From: Clostridia bacterium
GTDB lineage: Bacteria > Bacillota > Clostridia > Oscillospirales > CAG-382
Assembly (NCBI GenBank): GCA_017436675.1
Contig: JAFSCS010000031.1
Span: 1 to 64,000 of the forward strand
DNA length: 64,000 nt
Reading direction: 5' to 3'
Below the pieces are notes generated by a model. That model was given only the letters and a program-made list of their open reading frames with translations, did no database searches and had not been told where the DNA came from. Made by a program: the position numbers and the translations under genes. This document shows positions 33,899 through 42,154 of the stretch, piece by piece. The stretch's first letter is position 1, and each line of letters begins with the position of its first letter.

Positions 33899-34634
33899 GC
33901 TCGAAAGAACACAAACATTAAATTGGGAGGCTGCCATTCGTGGTATGAGGAATCCGATGAACTCTTGGGAGTTGAGCGACTCCACCGTCTGTCCTAACGC
34001 TGACGGTTTCGAGGATTGTACGGTATCTTGTCTCGGAAAGTGTCCGAGAGGAGACGATCCTAAATGGAACGAGGCGATTTTCTGTATCGGCCCCAACGAC
34101 CTCTCACTTATGAAAAAACTCATAAAATCGGGTTCGGATCACCGAAAGTTTATGCGACAGATTTTCGTTAGCGTAGATATCACCGCACCGCTTTATTGGT
34201 GGAAAGAGTTTGACACTTATAAGGTTGGCACGGTTGCGAACTCTTGCTCAACAATGCATAAGATACACGAGAAGGAGTTTACTCTTGACGATTTTAGCCA
34301 CGAGCATCTCAGCAATGACGACTATATGTACGGAGACAACGAATATCAATATGATCTTGCATACACATATATTAAAGTTCTCAGAGGGAATATATTCGTA
34401 TTAAATGTGGCACGAGAACAATATCTCAAAACCCGCGATAAGAAATATTGGTGGCAAATGATTCAACTCCTCCCCTCGTCCTACAACCAAAAACGCACCG
34501 TAACCCTCAACTACGAAAATCTTTTCAATATGTATCACGCACGAAAAAACCATAAGCTCGACGAATGGCGAACACTCTGCGAATGGATCGAGAGCCTGCC
34601 ATACGCTAAAGAATTGATTGGAGAACAACGATGA
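33891..34634 (+). CDS. ThyX-like phage protein
   Basis: A 247-residue protein starting at the ATG that overlaps the previous stop. LMKKLIKSGSDHRKFMRQIF, YWWKEFDTYKVG, LLPSSYNQKRTVTLNYENL and the end NMYHARKNHKLDEWRTL follow the order of flavin-dependent thymidylate synthases. The canonical RHRxxS-x-N motif is altered, however. It is probably a divergent ThyX homologue that may act on pyrimidine nucleotides. The N-terminal part has a cysteine group CTVSCLGKC. Activity is uncertain. Confidence 0.5.
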   Translation: MIKLERTQTLNWEAAIRGMRNPMNSWELSDSTVCPNADGFEDCTVSCLGKCPRGDDPKWNEAIFCIGPNDLSLMKKLIKSGSDHRKFMRQIFVSVDITAPLYWWKEFDTYKVGTVANSCSTMHKIHEKEFTLDDFSHEHLSNDDYMYGDNEYQYDLAYTYIKVLRGNIFVLNVAREQYLKTRDKKYWWQMIQLLPSSYNQKRTVTLNYENLFNMYHARKNHKLDEWRTLCEWIESLPYAKELIGEQR

Positions 34635-35071
34635 AAAACCAACAACTTCGAGAAAAGTATGAGTTATCAGAAAGCATCTATATGAGTGGTTATGGATTGC
34701 TTCGCCAAGATTGTGAAAACATTGCGGAGCAACTTTATAACGAGGGTTATCGCAAACAAGAGTGGATAAGCGTTGAAGAGAAGCTACCCGATGATGAGCA
34801 AAAAGTCATTGTATCAGCCATAGAAAAAACCTTTGGAAAGCGATGGACTATAATGGCGGCTCATATAGGATATCACAAAATAACAACAGAGGAATACGGA
34901 TGGCGAGATTTCGAAGGCGATACAGAATATGACGAAGAAAACGATTGCTTTTGGATTCCCGAATGTTGGTATGAAACAAATTCGGTAGATGGCAACGATA
35001 ATTGGATTATTGACGATGATTTTATTGTAACCCATTGGATGCCTTTGCCCGAAGCACCGAAAGGAGAATGA
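34631..35071 (+). CDS. DUF551-type phage protein
   Basis: A 146-residue protein. EWISVEEKLPDDEQKVIVSAIE and the ending VTHWMPLPEAPKGE are the two conserved ends of DUF551. The family is common in phage accessory regions and has no known reaction. It overlaps the ThyX-like stop by 4 bases. Confidence 0.75.
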   Translation: MKNQQLREKYELSESIYMSGYGLLRQDCENIAEQLYNEGYRKQEWISVEEKLPDDEQKVIVSAIEKTFGKRWTIMAAHIGYHKITTEEYGWRDFEGDTEYDEENDCFWIPECWYETNSVDGNDNWIIDDDFIVTHWMPLPEAPKGE

Positions 35072-35072
35072 A

Positions 35073-35288
35073 ATGAAAAGGGTTTTCTACAAGGTTTATT
35101 TACACGCAACCCATAATTTTTACGGTGATGAACGTAGGGCGTTAATTCCCGTTTTTATTCCCAAAACGAAACAATCGTTGACAACGGATCAACAAATCGA
35201 AATAGGCACACGGGCATTAGAAGCAGAGGGATATTACAATATCACCTACGGTAGCACTATCGAAGCAAAATTAATTATTGCAGAATGA
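35073..35288 (+). CDS. Hypothetical phage protein
   Basis: A 71-residue protein with GAAAGGAG before the ATG. Mixed helix and strand; no recognised motif. It is part of the continuous early operon and begins 1 base after the previous stop. Confidence 0.5.
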   Translation: MKRVFYKVYLHATHNFYGDERRALIPVFIPKTKQSLTTDQQIEIGTRALEAEGYYNITYGSTIEAKLIIAE

Positions 35289-35302
35289 AAGGACAATGAG
35301 CA

Positions 35303-35884
35303 ATGAAAAAAATACCTACATTATTTAAAAGAGAATTTAACAATCATAAAGTCGTTGGAATAACCAACGAAATCACGCCCGGTTGCGAAGAAGCGTTTCT
35401 CAAAGGAAAGGCTACCGTGAAAATCGATGGTAGTTGTTGCGCGATTATCGGCGGTGAGCTTTACAAGAGATACGATGCAAAACGCAACAAGAAACCACCC
35501 AAAGGAGCTATACCGTGTTGCGAACCCGACCCCATAACAGGACATTGGCCCCATTGGGTAAAGGTTGACGCTGATTATCCCGGCGATAAATGGTTTGTCG
35601 AAGCTTTTAATAATAGTTTCGATTGGGCGCTTAGAAATAACAAACTACCGCTTGCAGATGGAACTTATGAAGCCATAGGACCTCACTTTCAAGGAAATCC
35701 TCACGGTTTGACAATAGAGTGGTTAGAGCCTCACGGAATCTGCGAAATAGAGGTAGAGAGAACTTTCGAGGCTATTAAACAGTATCTCACCGACAATTAT
35801 ATGGAGGGTATTGTATTTTGGCTTGATGGTGAACCCGTGTGCAAAATCAAACGATCTGATTTCGGCTTAGAATGGGGGGTCTAA
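35303..35884 (+). CDS. RNA ligase-like nucleotidyltransferase (DUF5565 type)
   Basis: A 193-residue protein. The nucleotidyltransferase motif I is ATVKIDGSCC (lysine near residue 39), followed by RYDAKRN, YEAIGPHFQGN, EGIVFW (motif IV) and CKIKRSDFG (motif V). This is the minimal adenylation domain of the RNA ligase 1-like family without an added domain. Phage relatives are thought to repair RNA cut by host defences. Substrate and need for a partner kinase are unknown; none is seen here. Confidence 0.75.
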   Translation: MKKIPTLFKREFNNHKVVGITNEITPGCEEAFLKGKATVKIDGSCCAIIGGELYKRYDAKRNKKPPKGAIPCCEPDPITGHWPHWVKVDADYPGDKWFVEAFNNSFDWALRNNKLPLADGTYEAIGPHFQGNPHGLTIEWLEPHGICEIEVERTFEAIKQYLTDNYMEGIVFWLDGEPVCKIKRSDFGLEWGV

Positions 35885-35886
35885 AA

Positions 35887-36144
35887 ATGGCACGATATAA
35901 CATTTACTACCGCAAGTACAACATTATGGCGAGGGCTTATATTCCTTACGTTAAAATAGTCGAAACCGACGATATTTACCACGAGGTAGGCAAGATGATT
36001 TGTACCTCATTGGAGAAGATCGAGAATATTCGTTACACACAACCGAGAGCAAGTCGAGAAGATTGCGAAAAACTGTGGTTAGAACGCGGATATACGAAGA
36101 TAACGGATACGCTTTGGAGGATGGAAAAGGAAGGAGAACAATGA
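35887..36144 (+). CDS. Hypothetical phage protein
   Basis: An 85-residue protein from the ATG preceded by GGGGGG; an ATG at 35872 in frame is possible. It opens with a basic stretch (ARYNIYYRKYN) and ends in charged helices. Not recognised. It overlaps the ASCH gene by 4 bases. Confidence 0.5.
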   Translation: MARYNIYYRKYNIMARAYIPYVKIVETDDIYHEVGKMICTSLEKIENIRYTQPRASREDCEKLWLERGYTKITDTLWRMEKEGEQ

Positions 36145-36692
36145 AATCAGTATTAATATCGATTCAACCGAAATGGTGCGAGCTTATCGCATCGGGTAAA
36201 AAGACGGTTGAGGTGCGAAAGACAAGACCGAAGATAGCGACGCCGTTTAAGTGTTATATCTATTGCACTGCAAACAAACAAGGTACAAAGGATTTGCTTG
36301 AAATACACGGAACAGACGGTAAAATCCGAAAGGCAAACGGCAAAGTCATAGGCGAGTTTGTGTGTGATTGTATAACACCACTATATAATGTGTGTTATGA
36401 CGAATGGGAACGGCTTTTAGGCGGCTTGCATAGAATTGAAAAAGAGCTTGTAGGACAAGCGTGTTTAACCGAAAAAGAACTTCACAGTTATGCAAACGGA
36501 AAAAGATGCTATGCGTGGCACATCTCCGACCTTGTTATCTATGACAAGCCGAGAGAGTTGAGCGAGTTTAAAAGAGCTTGTCCCGAGTATGTCTATGCTT
36601 GTGCTATGTGCCGTCACAGTGATTATACAGGAATGAGATGCACGCCAATTACAAGACCACCTCAATCGTGGTTATACGTGGAGGTAGAATGA
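36141..36692 (+). CDS. ASCH-domain protein
   Basis: A 183-residue protein. SVLISIQPKWCELIASGKKTVEVRKTRP is the ASCH/PUA-like opening, with the G-x-K-x-x-E-x-R pattern. The later VIGEFVCDCI and CYAWHISDLVIYDKP complete the fold. ASCH domains bind RNA or modified nucleosides; phage members are common and mostly uncharacterised. A cysteine- and histidine-containing tail follows. Confidence 0.85.
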   Translation: MKSVLISIQPKWCELIASGKKTVEVRKTRPKIATPFKCYIYCTANKQGTKDLLEIHGTDGKIRKANGKVIGEFVCDCITPLYNVCYDEWERLLGGLHRIEKELVGQACLTEKELHSYANGKRCYAWHISDLVIYDKPRELSEFKRACPEYVYACAMCRHSDYTGMRCTPITRPPQSWLYVEVE

Positions 36693-36693
36693 A

Positions 36694-36900
36694 ATGATAA
36701 CTTGTGATAAATGCAAAAAAACGATAGATAAGCCGATAGATGAACATTTTCAAACTCATTTGCCTTATGTTTACGCTTGTAGAGCGTGGCAAGTGAAAGG
36801 ATTTGACTTGTGCGACGATTGTAGAAATCGTTTAGACGATGTTGTGGCAAGAGCAAAATGTGCCTTTATCAACCGAAAGGAGAAAGAGAATGACTTGTAA
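36694..36900 (+). CDS. Small zinc-finger phage protein
   Basis: A 68-residue protein with CDKCKK near the N terminus and CDDCRN near residue 45, a likely zinc site. It overlaps the next gene by 11 bases. The function is unknown. Confidence 0.5.
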   Translation: MITCDKCKKTIDKPIDEHFQTHLPYVYACRAWQVKGFDLCDDCRNRLDDVVARAKCAFINRKEKENDL

Positions 36901-37282
36901 AGAATGTATCCACTATGATGTGTGCGAAGCGTTAGAAAGTAACGGCATCTCCAAAATTTATCCGTCTCAATGCGGATGTTATAAACCAAAATCACGCTTT
37001 ATTGAATTGCCTTGTGAGATCGGGCAGACGGTGTATGTGTTGTGGGCATATACTAAAGCCCGCAAAAAACAGGTATATCCCGCAACAGTCTACGCCTTAC
37101 GCTACGACCAAAAGAAAAACAATATGAGAGTATGTGTCAAGGGCGAATTTAAAATGGAAAGCTACGGTGGATGGTACACACATTATTATCAAGGCACTTT
37201 TACTTGGGAAAATGTCGGCAAAACAGTATTTCTCACCAAAGAAGAAGCAGAAAAAGCACTTGAAGAAAGGAATAAGAAATGA
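36890..37282 (+). CDS. Hypothetical phage protein with N-terminal cysteines
   Basis: A 130-residue protein, ATG after GAAAGGAGAAAGAG. Cysteines in CKECIHYDVC and CGCYKP form a small metal-binding head. The centre, FIELPCEIGQTVYVLW, and the end, TVFLTKEEAEKALEE, are typical of a large family of small phage proteins of unknown role. Confidence 0.6.
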   Translation: MTCKECIHYDVCEALESNGISKIYPSQCGCYKPKSRFIELPCEIGQTVYVLWAYTKARKKQVYPATVYALRYDQKKNNMRVCVKGEFKMESYGGWYTHYYQGTFTWENVGKTVFLTKEEAEKALEERNKK

Positions 37283-37500
37283 ACGAGAACACATTATTCG
37301 TATCGAGTGACTTTTTGAAGAAAAGAAAACACATTCACTATTTGATGAAATACAGCACACATAATTCTGCTCACGCTATTGCGACATTTAATAGCAAAAA
37401 GAACACAATAACACTTAAAGAAGAAGCGTTTGAATTGTGTTCGGTAGCAAAAGATTTTGTTAGGTTGGCTTTGGAAGATGAAAGGAACAAACAACAATGA
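37279..37500 (+). CDS. Hypothetical phage protein
   Basis: A 73-residue basic protein in the overlapping operon, sharing 4 bases with each neighbour. No motif recognised. Confidence 0.5.
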   Translation: MNENTLFVSSDFLKKRKHIHYLMKYSTHNSAHAIATFNSKKNTITLKEEAFELCSVAKDFVRLALEDERNKQQ

Positions 37501-37874
37501 TAGATAACGAGATTATAAAGGCTTTGGAGTGTATAAGCGGTAAATTGATCTTTTGCCAAAATTGTGCATACAACAAAAGCGATGGACCGTCTTATGCTTG
37601 TATAGAAAGGGCTGCGAAAGATGCCCTCGACCTTTTCAACCGCCTAAAAGCAGAGAATGATAGGTTGGAGAAAGCGGGAAATGAAGCGGTATCATGCTTC
37701 AACCGAATGGAAAGTCTTTACAACATAAAAAATATGGAATTAAAGGTTGCCAAAGCCGAAGCAATAGAAGAGTTTGCGGAGAGGTTGAAAAGCAAATGCG
37801 ATTCTCCGCATTGGTGCGTATGGATGAGGGATATCAATGACCTTGTAAAAGAAATGGTAGGTGAAAACGAGTGA
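37497..37874 (+). CDS. Hypothetical phage protein with coiled coil
   Basis: A 125-residue protein. A short cysteine pair (CQNCAYNK) precedes a likely coiled coil (DALDLFNRLKAENDRLEKAGN). The end, KCDSPHWCVWMRDINDLVKEM, is a pattern common in Clostridia phage proteins. The function is unknown. Confidence 0.55.
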   Translation: MIDNEIIKALECISGKLIFCQNCAYNKSDGPSYACIERAAKDALDLFNRLKAENDRLEKAGNEAVSCFNRMESLYNIKNMELKVAKAEAIEEFAERLKSKCDSPHWCVWMRDINDLVKEMVGENE

Positions 37875-38206
37875 AAATACCTGAGTCAATAAGGATCGGC
37901 GGCGTTGAATATGAGATTAAATACAAAGATAATTTAAGAGACGGAAACCGACTCCTATATGGTCAAATTAATTACGATGATTGCGTAATCTATCTCTCGA
38001 CGACCGACGGAACGGGTCATCAGCATATGTGCATTACTCTTTTGCACGAGATATTGCACGGTATCCGTGAACACGCAGGATTCGAAATCGAAGACGAAGA
38101 AAAGGTAGTTGATATTTTATCAAAAGGGCTATACCAAGTTTTGCAAGATAACGGCAAAAGGCTTTTCGATATAGCAGAACGGAGGGAAGACGATGCAACT
38201 AATTGA
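37871..38206 (+). CDS. ImmA/IrrE-like metallopeptidase
   Basis: A 111-residue protein from GTG. The zinc peptidase signature HEILHGIREHAG (HExxH) lies near residue 58. In other mobile elements ImmA-type proteases cut the CI-like repressor to start excision. The repressor here lacks its own protease part, so such a link is plausible but unproven, and the gene lies far from the switch. Confidence 0.7.
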   Translation: MKIPESIRIGGVEYEIKYKDNLRDGNRLLYGQINYDDCVIYLSTTDGTGHQHMCITLLHEILHGIREHAGFEIEDEEKVVDILSKGLYQVLQDNGKRLFDIAERREDDATN

Positions 38207-38336
38207 TCTATTTCCATACTACAAGATATCCAAAGAGGATTTGAGAGCAGGAACACCAAACGGAAGGTATTTACCTTCTCGCTCAAAAAAACTTAAAAAT
38301 AAGCGTTTAAAGAAGCAGAAAGGCAAAAGGAAATGA
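38193..38336 (+). CDS. Small basic phage protein, 47 residues
   Basis: ATG after GGAGGGAAGACG. The sequence ends in a very basic tail (KKLKNKRLKKQKGKRK). It overlaps the ImmA-like gene and the next gene. It may bind nucleic acid; not recognised. Confidence 0.5.
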   Translation: MQLIDLFPYYKISKEDLRAGTPNGRYLPSRSKKLKNKRLKKQKGKRK

Positions 38337-38542
38337 AACAATTCAAAGATGTTCTCCGCGCCAAACGCAAGGCGCTCAATCTTACTCAATACGAACTCGC
38401 CGACATAATAGGCACATCGCAAAACATAGTGACTAAGTGGGAGACAGGTAGATTTTTTCCGGGGTTTCTTTATCTCGCAGACCTCGCAGACTTTTTTCAA
38501 TGTTCAGTTGACGAATTAATGGGAAGGGAGCAAAAACCATGA
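38333..38542 (+). CDS. XRE-family regulator 1
   Basis: A 69-residue protein that is almost only a helix-turn-helix (NLTQYELADIIGTSQNIVTKWETGRFFPG). It is a tandem paralogue of the next gene, with a 4-base overlap. It could control late or early gene timing; the target is unknown. Confidence 0.8.
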   Translation: MKQFKDVLRAKRKALNLTQYELADIIGTSQNIVTKWETGRFFPGFLYLADLADFFQCSVDELMGREQKP

Positions 38543-38745
38543 AAGAATTTAAGGATATTTTACGGCAACAACGTAAGAAAAAATGCTTAACTCAAAAAGA
38601 ATTATGTGAAATCATCGGCGTATCTCAGAACGCTTATAGTCGATGGGAGCAAGGCGAAAATTTCCCGAACTTTTTCAATATCATCGACTTATCGAGAGCG
38701 CTTGAATGTACGACGGACGAGCTACTTTTAGGGGAGGCGAAATAA
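38539..38745 (+). CDS. XRE-family regulator 2
   Basis: A 68-residue helix-turn-helix protein (CLTQKELCEIIGVSQNAYSRWEQGENFP) similar in length and layout to the preceding gene, probably by duplication. The recognition helices differ, so the two may bind different sites. Confidence 0.8.
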   Translation: MKEFKDILRQQRKKKCLTQKELCEIIGVSQNAYSRWEQGENFPNFFNIIDLSRALECTTDELLLGEAK

Positions 38746-38966
38746 TGCAACTCAACTACGATCAGGGCGACATCGTTTATAACAAACTCAGTTGTCATTT
38801 CGGTATCGTGTTATCCGACGTGGGCGAAGACACCGTAGAGATAATCGAGGTTTCTGCCGTCTGCTATGTCAACACACCGCCGAGAAACGCACTCCAATAT
38901 CACGGCAGCGTCGGTGATATGCGAGGCACATTAAAACAACTTATATGGGAGAACGCGAAAATATGA
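38745..38966 (+). CDS. Hypothetical phage protein
   Basis: A 73-residue protein with a strand-rich opening (DQGDIVYNKLSCHFGIVLSD) that suggests a small barrel. The start shares 1 base with the previous stop, and the end overlaps the next gene by 4. The function is unknown. Confidence 0.5.
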   Translation: MQLNYDQGDIVYNKLSCHFGIVLSDVGEDTVEIIEVSAVCYVNTPPRNALQYHGSVGDMRGTLKQLIWENAKI

Positions 38967-39133
38967 ACGAATGTGAGAAAACACCCCAAGTTTACATCGG
39001 CGATATCCCCGTGGACCCACACATATACGAGGAAATCGAGGTACATCATAACTGCACCGTTATTATTTCTCGGTGTAAAAAGTGTGGAAAAATCGATATT
39101 TCGTGGTCGAAGGAGGCTGACGATGAAATATGA
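38963..39133 (+). CDS. Small zinc-binding phage protein
   Basis: A 56-residue protein with CTVIISRCKKCGK, probably a ribbon. Overlaps of 4 bases on both sides keep it in the operon. Not recognised. Confidence 0.45.
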   Translation: MNECEKTPQVYIGDIPVDPHIYEEIEVHHNCTVIISRCKKCGKIDISWSKEADDEI

Positions 39134-39357
39134 CAGGCGAAGAAGCTCGACACGCTCTATTCCGCAAAACACCCGTAATATATAACGGCATCGAATATCT
39201 ATACATATCAGCAATAATCTATAAATGCGACGAAAACAACGAACTTTATGTATCCGCAGAACTACTCGATAAAAACAAACGAAGCGTTATCATCGCTAAA
39301 CTAAAGGACGTGACAACACATGATAACCAAAATCAAAGAACGGATTTCGTGTCCTGA
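39130..39357 (+). CDS. Hypothetical phage protein
   Basis: A 75-residue protein. The centre, GIEYLYISAIIYK, and the ordered strands suggest a small beta fold. Its last 38 bases overlap the primase start. The function is unknown. Confidence 0.5.
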   Translation: MTGEEARHALFRKTPVIYNGIEYLYISAIIYKCDENNELYVSAELLDKNKRSVIIAKLKDVTTHDNQNQRTDFVS

Positions 39358-41698
39358 ATACTTAGCACGGCACGGCATCCACATCAACAAGGGCGGGCGG
39401 TGCGTCTCACCGCTTCGCCCCGGCGCAAAAAACCCAACCTCGTTTTACTGCGACGACGACTATTTCTACGACTTCGGCTCGGCGACGGGCGGTGACGTTA
39501 TCGATCTCGCTGCTCAACTCCACTATAACGGCGACATCGGCACTGCCGTTCGAGAGTTAGCCCGTGAACTCGGCATACAATCCGATAGCCTTCCGTCTCA
39601 GCAGTATAAACAGGATATCCAAAACCTATGCAACCGAACGGCAGCTTATCACGCGGCATTAACCCCCGACGACTACCGATATCTTGCCGATAGAGGACTC
39701 AACCGCGACGACGCTGAACGACTTATGATAGGGCGAGTAACGGACGGCTACCTCAAAGGACGGCTATTTCTCCCTTATTTCAAAAACTCCGCAGTCGTAT
39801 ATTACGCGACTCGTGCTATGCCCGATGGTGCTTTCGCCGAAAACAAATATATGAAAGCCTCCTCCAACGAGTGCGAGTCATATCAGCATATTCCGTGGGG
39901 TATGCAAACACTAAACCGCCGATCCGATATACTCGTTATATCCGAGGGCTATTTCGATGCGGTGGCGTGGGAGCGCGAGGGCTACGCGGTTCTCTCGCCT
40001 ATCACGGGAAACTTTTCAAAATCACAGTGGCCCGATGTTATATCAGCGTGCAAAATGTTCCAAAAAATATTAATTATTTTCGACAACGACGCTATATCAC
40101 ACGCGGGCGACGGATTCACGACACGAACGGCAAAAAAATTATTCCAAAACCGAATACCGTTCCTCGTGTCGCACACGCCCCCGGATATCAAGGACGTTAA
40201 CGACTATTACACGGGTGGCGGTTCATTACAAACACTTATCGACACCGCAGAGGACGGCTTACGCTATATGGCTTCACGCTATACCGATGCGGCAGAACTT
40301 AAAAAATTCATTATGTCGATAAACCGATTTACCGACACCACGGCTATCGCCGCCGCCTTATTTCAACCGACGCTCGAAGAACGGTTCTCCTCGGCTGTTT
40401 TAAAATCTATACAGAAATCAGCCGACACCGCGCCGACGGAATCACAAATAACCGACGAAATCATATCCAAGCACAACCTTATATATGTAAACAACGTCGG
40501 TTTCTACGAGTGGAGCGGTCGTGTGTGGCAATTCATACCCGATCTTCTCGTCGAGAACTACGCTGACACGACCTACGGCAAGCGGTTTTCAACATCTAAC
40601 CGCGTTAAATCGGTTAAAAACCTACTGAAATCTCGAACTATCCGCGAGATAACTTTCGACCGTAACCCCGTGCTTACATTCCAAAACGGAACTCTCGAAA
40701 TCGACACGGGGAACTTTCGAGATTTCTCGCAAGCCGACTACTGCTCCGTTATTATGGACTACGACTACGACCCCGAAGCTCGATGTCCTACATGGGAGAA
40801 ATTCATCGACGATGTAACCGACGAAGAACCGCGCCGAGCGGAAAACTTACAGTTTATCGCAGGTTATACGCTCGTTCCCGATTGTCGTTACCAAAAAATA
40901 TTCTGTCTGCTCGGTAGCGGTAGTAACGGAAAATCCGTGTACCTCGAAATCATTCAAGCACTTTTCGGCCCTCGCAACGTTTCCGTTGTCTCGCCGACGG
41001 GTCTTACGAAGGAGTTCGAGCGTGTCAAAATCAAGGACTCTCTATTAAACATCGGTAAGGACGTTTCCCCTGACTTTTCGACGGGTGAGATTCGCGAGTG
41101 GTTGCTTCAAATCTCGGACGGCACTCTTATTCAAGCCTGTTACAAAGGGCAAACCCACATAACTTTCGAGCCTCGGTGCAAACTCATTTATTCTATGAAT
41201 AAACCGCCTGTTGCTGCCGTTATCGAAGGTCTTAACCGACGACTACGCTTCATAGAGTTTCCGTGTTCCTTCGTGGATTTCCCCGATAAGGACGACCGAA
41301 AGCAGAAACCGAAGGACGTTAATATCGTCTCGAAGTTACTCGCAGAACTACCGGGAATCTTTAATTGGGCTTACGAAGGATATCAAATGCTTAAAACCGC
41401 CGGTTATTTCACCGATACTCCCGAGCAAGCGGAGATAACGCAACAGTTTGAGGAGATGTCCGATCCTATCTCAGTTTTCTGCAAAGACTATGAATTTGAC
41501 GGAGAACACACGAGAGAGGAAATATACGAATGGTATAAAGATTGGTGTGAGGATACAGGACACAAAAGTATGTCTCGCGAACGATTTATACCGAGGTTCA
41601 GAGATTGTATGAAAGACAAAATCTTTGACGAACGAGCAACAAAAAGAAGCGGTAGGTATGTACGAATTTTCAGGTTTGAAAGTTGCAACCTACGCTGA
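39320..41698 (+). CDS. P4-type primase-helicase
   Basis: A 792-residue replication protein. The N-terminal zinc-binding primase part (residues 8-80, RCVSPLRPGAKNPTSF and FYDFGSATGGDVIDL) is followed by a TOPRIM domain with VISEGYFDAVAWE and ILIIFDNDA (about 205-260). Then come a D5/P4 linker and an SF3 helicase with Walker A GSGSNGKS near residue 535. The winged-helix-like tail starts near 700. Such proteins make primers and unwind the phage origin. The repeats right after its stop codon are the best origin candidate in the window. Confidence 0.92.
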   Translation: MITKIKERISCPEYLARHGIHINKGGRCVSPLRPGAKNPTSFYCDDDYFYDFGSATGGDVIDLAAQLHYNGDIGTAVRELARELGIQSDSLPSQQYKQDIQNLCNRTAAYHAALTPDDYRYLADRGLNRDDAERLMIGRVTDGYLKGRLFLPYFKNSAVVYYATRAMPDGAFAENKYMKASSNECESYQHIPWGMQTLNRRSDILVISEGYFDAVAWEREGYAVLSPITGNFSKSQWPDVISACKMFQKILIIFDNDAISHAGDGFTTRTAKKLFQNRIPFLVSHTPPDIKDVNDYYTGGGSLQTLIDTAEDGLRYMASRYTDAAELKKFIMSINRFTDTTAIAAALFQPTLEERFSSAVLKSIQKSADTAPTESQITDEIISKHNLIYVNNVGFYEWSGRVWQFIPDLLVENYADTTYGKRFSTSNRVKSVKNLLKSRTIREITFDRNPVLTFQNGTLEIDTGNFRDFSQADYCSVIMDYDYDPEARCPTWEKFIDDVTDEEPRRAENLQFIAGYTLVPDCRYQKIFCLLGSGSNGKSVYLEIIQALFGPRNVSVVSPTGLTKEFERVKIKDSLLNIGKDVSPDFSTGEIREWLLQISDGTLIQACYKGQTHITFEPRCKLIYSMNKPPVAAVIEGLNRRLRFIEFPCSFVDFPDKDDRKQKPKDVNIVSKLLAELPGIFNWAYEGYQMLKTAGYFTDTPEQAEITQQFEEMSDPISVFCKDYEFDGEHTREEIYEWYKDWCEDTGHKSMSRERFIPRFRDCMKDKIFDERATKRSGRYVRIFRFESCNLR

Positions 41699-41949
41699 TT
41701 TGCTTGCAACACTACTTGCAACTTTGGAGCGCGAAAATCTCAAAAGTTGCAGGTTGTTGCAGGTAGGTTGCAAGTAACCTGCAACCGATTTTTCCTTTAT
41801 TCGCAAGACTTTTTATTAAAAGTTGCAAGGTTGCAAGTAAAATATAAGTAAGAGAAAAATAAATTAAAAAATGCTTAAAATAGCGTATATTTAAGGAAAA
41901 ATGCAAAATGTATTAAGGCTTTTCGATTTTGCTTGCAACACCTGCAACC
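41682..41949. repeat. Cluster of about 11 GTTGCAAC-like repeats, possible origin
   Basis: Perfect or near-perfect copies of the palindrome GTTGCAAC lie at 41682, 41703, 41715, 41746, 41756, 41767, 41779 (complement), 41822, 41830, 41932 and 41942, in both orientations. An AT-rich stretch lies between the last two groups (41838-41930). Iterated short sites plus AT-rich DNA beside the primase-helicase gene fit a replication origin or a regulator binding array. There is no gene between 41699 and 41972. Confidence 0.6.
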
Positions 41950-41972
41950 TCGACTTTTTAGGAGGTGATTTT

Positions 41973-42143
41973 ATGGCTACCGTTACACCCACGATTGAGA
42001 CTTTTGTGTATTGGTACAATAAATATAAAGCCAAAGAGTGTTCCAAAGACTATGCACGGCAAAAGGTCGGTTTTCACTATACCAAGTGGTATCACCTATG
42101 CCGCGACTATGAAAACGGACACGATATATCTAAATACTTTTAG
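41973..42143 (+). CDS. Small phage protein, 56 residues
   Basis: ATG preceded by an ideal AGGAGGTGAT. The upstream in-frame extension to 41901 would run through the repeat cluster and is rejected as the start. Aromatic-rich helical sequence (FVYWYNKYKAKECSKDYAR); possibly DNA-binding. It leads into the terminase genes. Confidence 0.6.
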   Translation: MATVTPTIETFVYWYNKYKAKECSKDYARQKVGFHYTKWYHLCRDYENGHDISKYF

Positions 42144-42154
42144 GAGGTATTTTT

